From NCBI GenBank assembly GCA_021819025.1, contig JAKASN010000169.1, forward strand, positions 1-5,439: a DNA stretch of 5,439 bases, in the 5' to 3' direction. The first letter of the stretch is position 1, and every line of letters begins with the position of its first letter. Position numbers and translations under genes: made by a program. Origin of the DNA: Actinomycetes bacterium. GTDB lineage: Bacteria; Actinomycetota; Acidimicrobiia; Acidimicrobiales; Acidimicrobiaceae. Positions 5,215-5,439 of the stretch are shown in pieces. The notes below the pieces were generated by a model, which saw nothing but the letters and a program-made list of their open reading frames with translations, ran no database searches and had not been told where the DNA came from.

Positions 5215-5439
5215 CTAGAACGAACAGAAGCTAGCAGGCGCGTACTGTCCTGGATCGACATAACCGAGACGTTGCAGGTAAACCCGAAAAGTCGCCCAAT
5301 TAGTGGGGCTAGCCCCGGGTATGTCGCTGAGCGCCGCGTCTTGGGTCTGCCAGCTATTGATGAGACCCGGCAGGTTCGGGTTAGCCTGGACGAGCGTGCT
5401 CAGTTGGGCGTATGGGCCAGGGCATCCGGGCGATTGGCC
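5215..5439 (-). CDS. C-terminal 74 residues of an unknown protein (5' end outside window)
   Basis: I translated the minus strand from the window edge: the frame is open for 74 codons and stops at TAG 5215-5217. It includes CPGPYAQLSTLVQANPNLPG, then LINSWQTQDAALSDIPGASP and TNWATFRVYLQRLGYVDPGQ, ending FCSF. It is rich in Pro, Leu, Gln and aromatic residues, has two Cys that may pair, and no membrane helix in this part. Amino-acid composition matches the outer domain of the 127-residue protein at 4026-4409. It probably belongs to the same gene series, since the next start is 11 bases away. The function is unknown because the N-terminus is missing. Confidence 0.7.
   Translation of the reverse strand, partial: GQSPGCPGPYAQLSTLVQANPNLPGLINSWQTQDAALSDIPGASPTNWATFRVYLQRLGYVDPGQYAPASFCSF

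Noticed and set aside
5305..5316. GGGGCTAGCCCC perfect palindrome
   Set aside because: A 12-base palindrome is expected about once by chance in a window this size, and it lies inside a coding frame.

Overview
The window is about 60% GC and is almost completely filled by one gene series on the minus strand. It therefore reads from right (5439) to left (1). I see no RNA genes, CRISPR arrays, transposases, integrases or convincing plus-strand genes, and no gene-free stretch longer than 25 bases. Strong Shine-Dalgarno sequences (GGAGGTGA, AAGGAG, AGGAG) and many stop/start overlaps indicate a bacterial translation system. The compact layout, the small membrane proteins, a P-loop ATPase, a holin-like protein and a beta-helix spike-like protein point to a bacteriophage or prophage of a high-GC bacterium. 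The host cannot be named from this sequence.

In reading order: positions 5439-5215 hold the C-terminal 74 residues of a protein that starts outside the window. Positions 5203-3772 encode three consecutive proteins that each carry one predicted membrane segment: a 260-residue coiled-coil protein, a 127-residue protein and an 82-residue protein with a CPGC motif. Positions 3772-2567 encode a 401-residue P-loop ATPase with clear Walker A and Walker B motifs. Positions 2566-1222 hold a run of small, tightly packed genes. One is a basic protein that I recognise as a conserved phage-associated family; two others lie in one reading frame separated by a TGA. Positions 1220-846 encode a three-helix membrane protein that resembles phage holins. 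Positions 822-1 encode the N-terminal 274 residues of a pectate-lyase-like beta-helix protein, probably the receptor-binding spike or depolymerase; its C-terminus is cut by the window edge.

My working interpretation (inference) is a virion assembly, packaging, lysis and host-recognition module. No terminase, portal, tail tube or tape-measure gene is present. A single-domain ATPase surrounded by membrane proteins would fit a tailless, membrane-containing phage (packaging ATPase of the FtsK/HerA type, as in PRD1-like viruses) better than a tailed phage. No capsid protein is visible to prove this. The most striking direct observations are a sharp drop in GC from about 63% to about 46% inside the spike gene (near 541), an in-frame TGA splitting a small gene at 2417-2419, and a recurrent NPA motif in two of the small membrane proteins.
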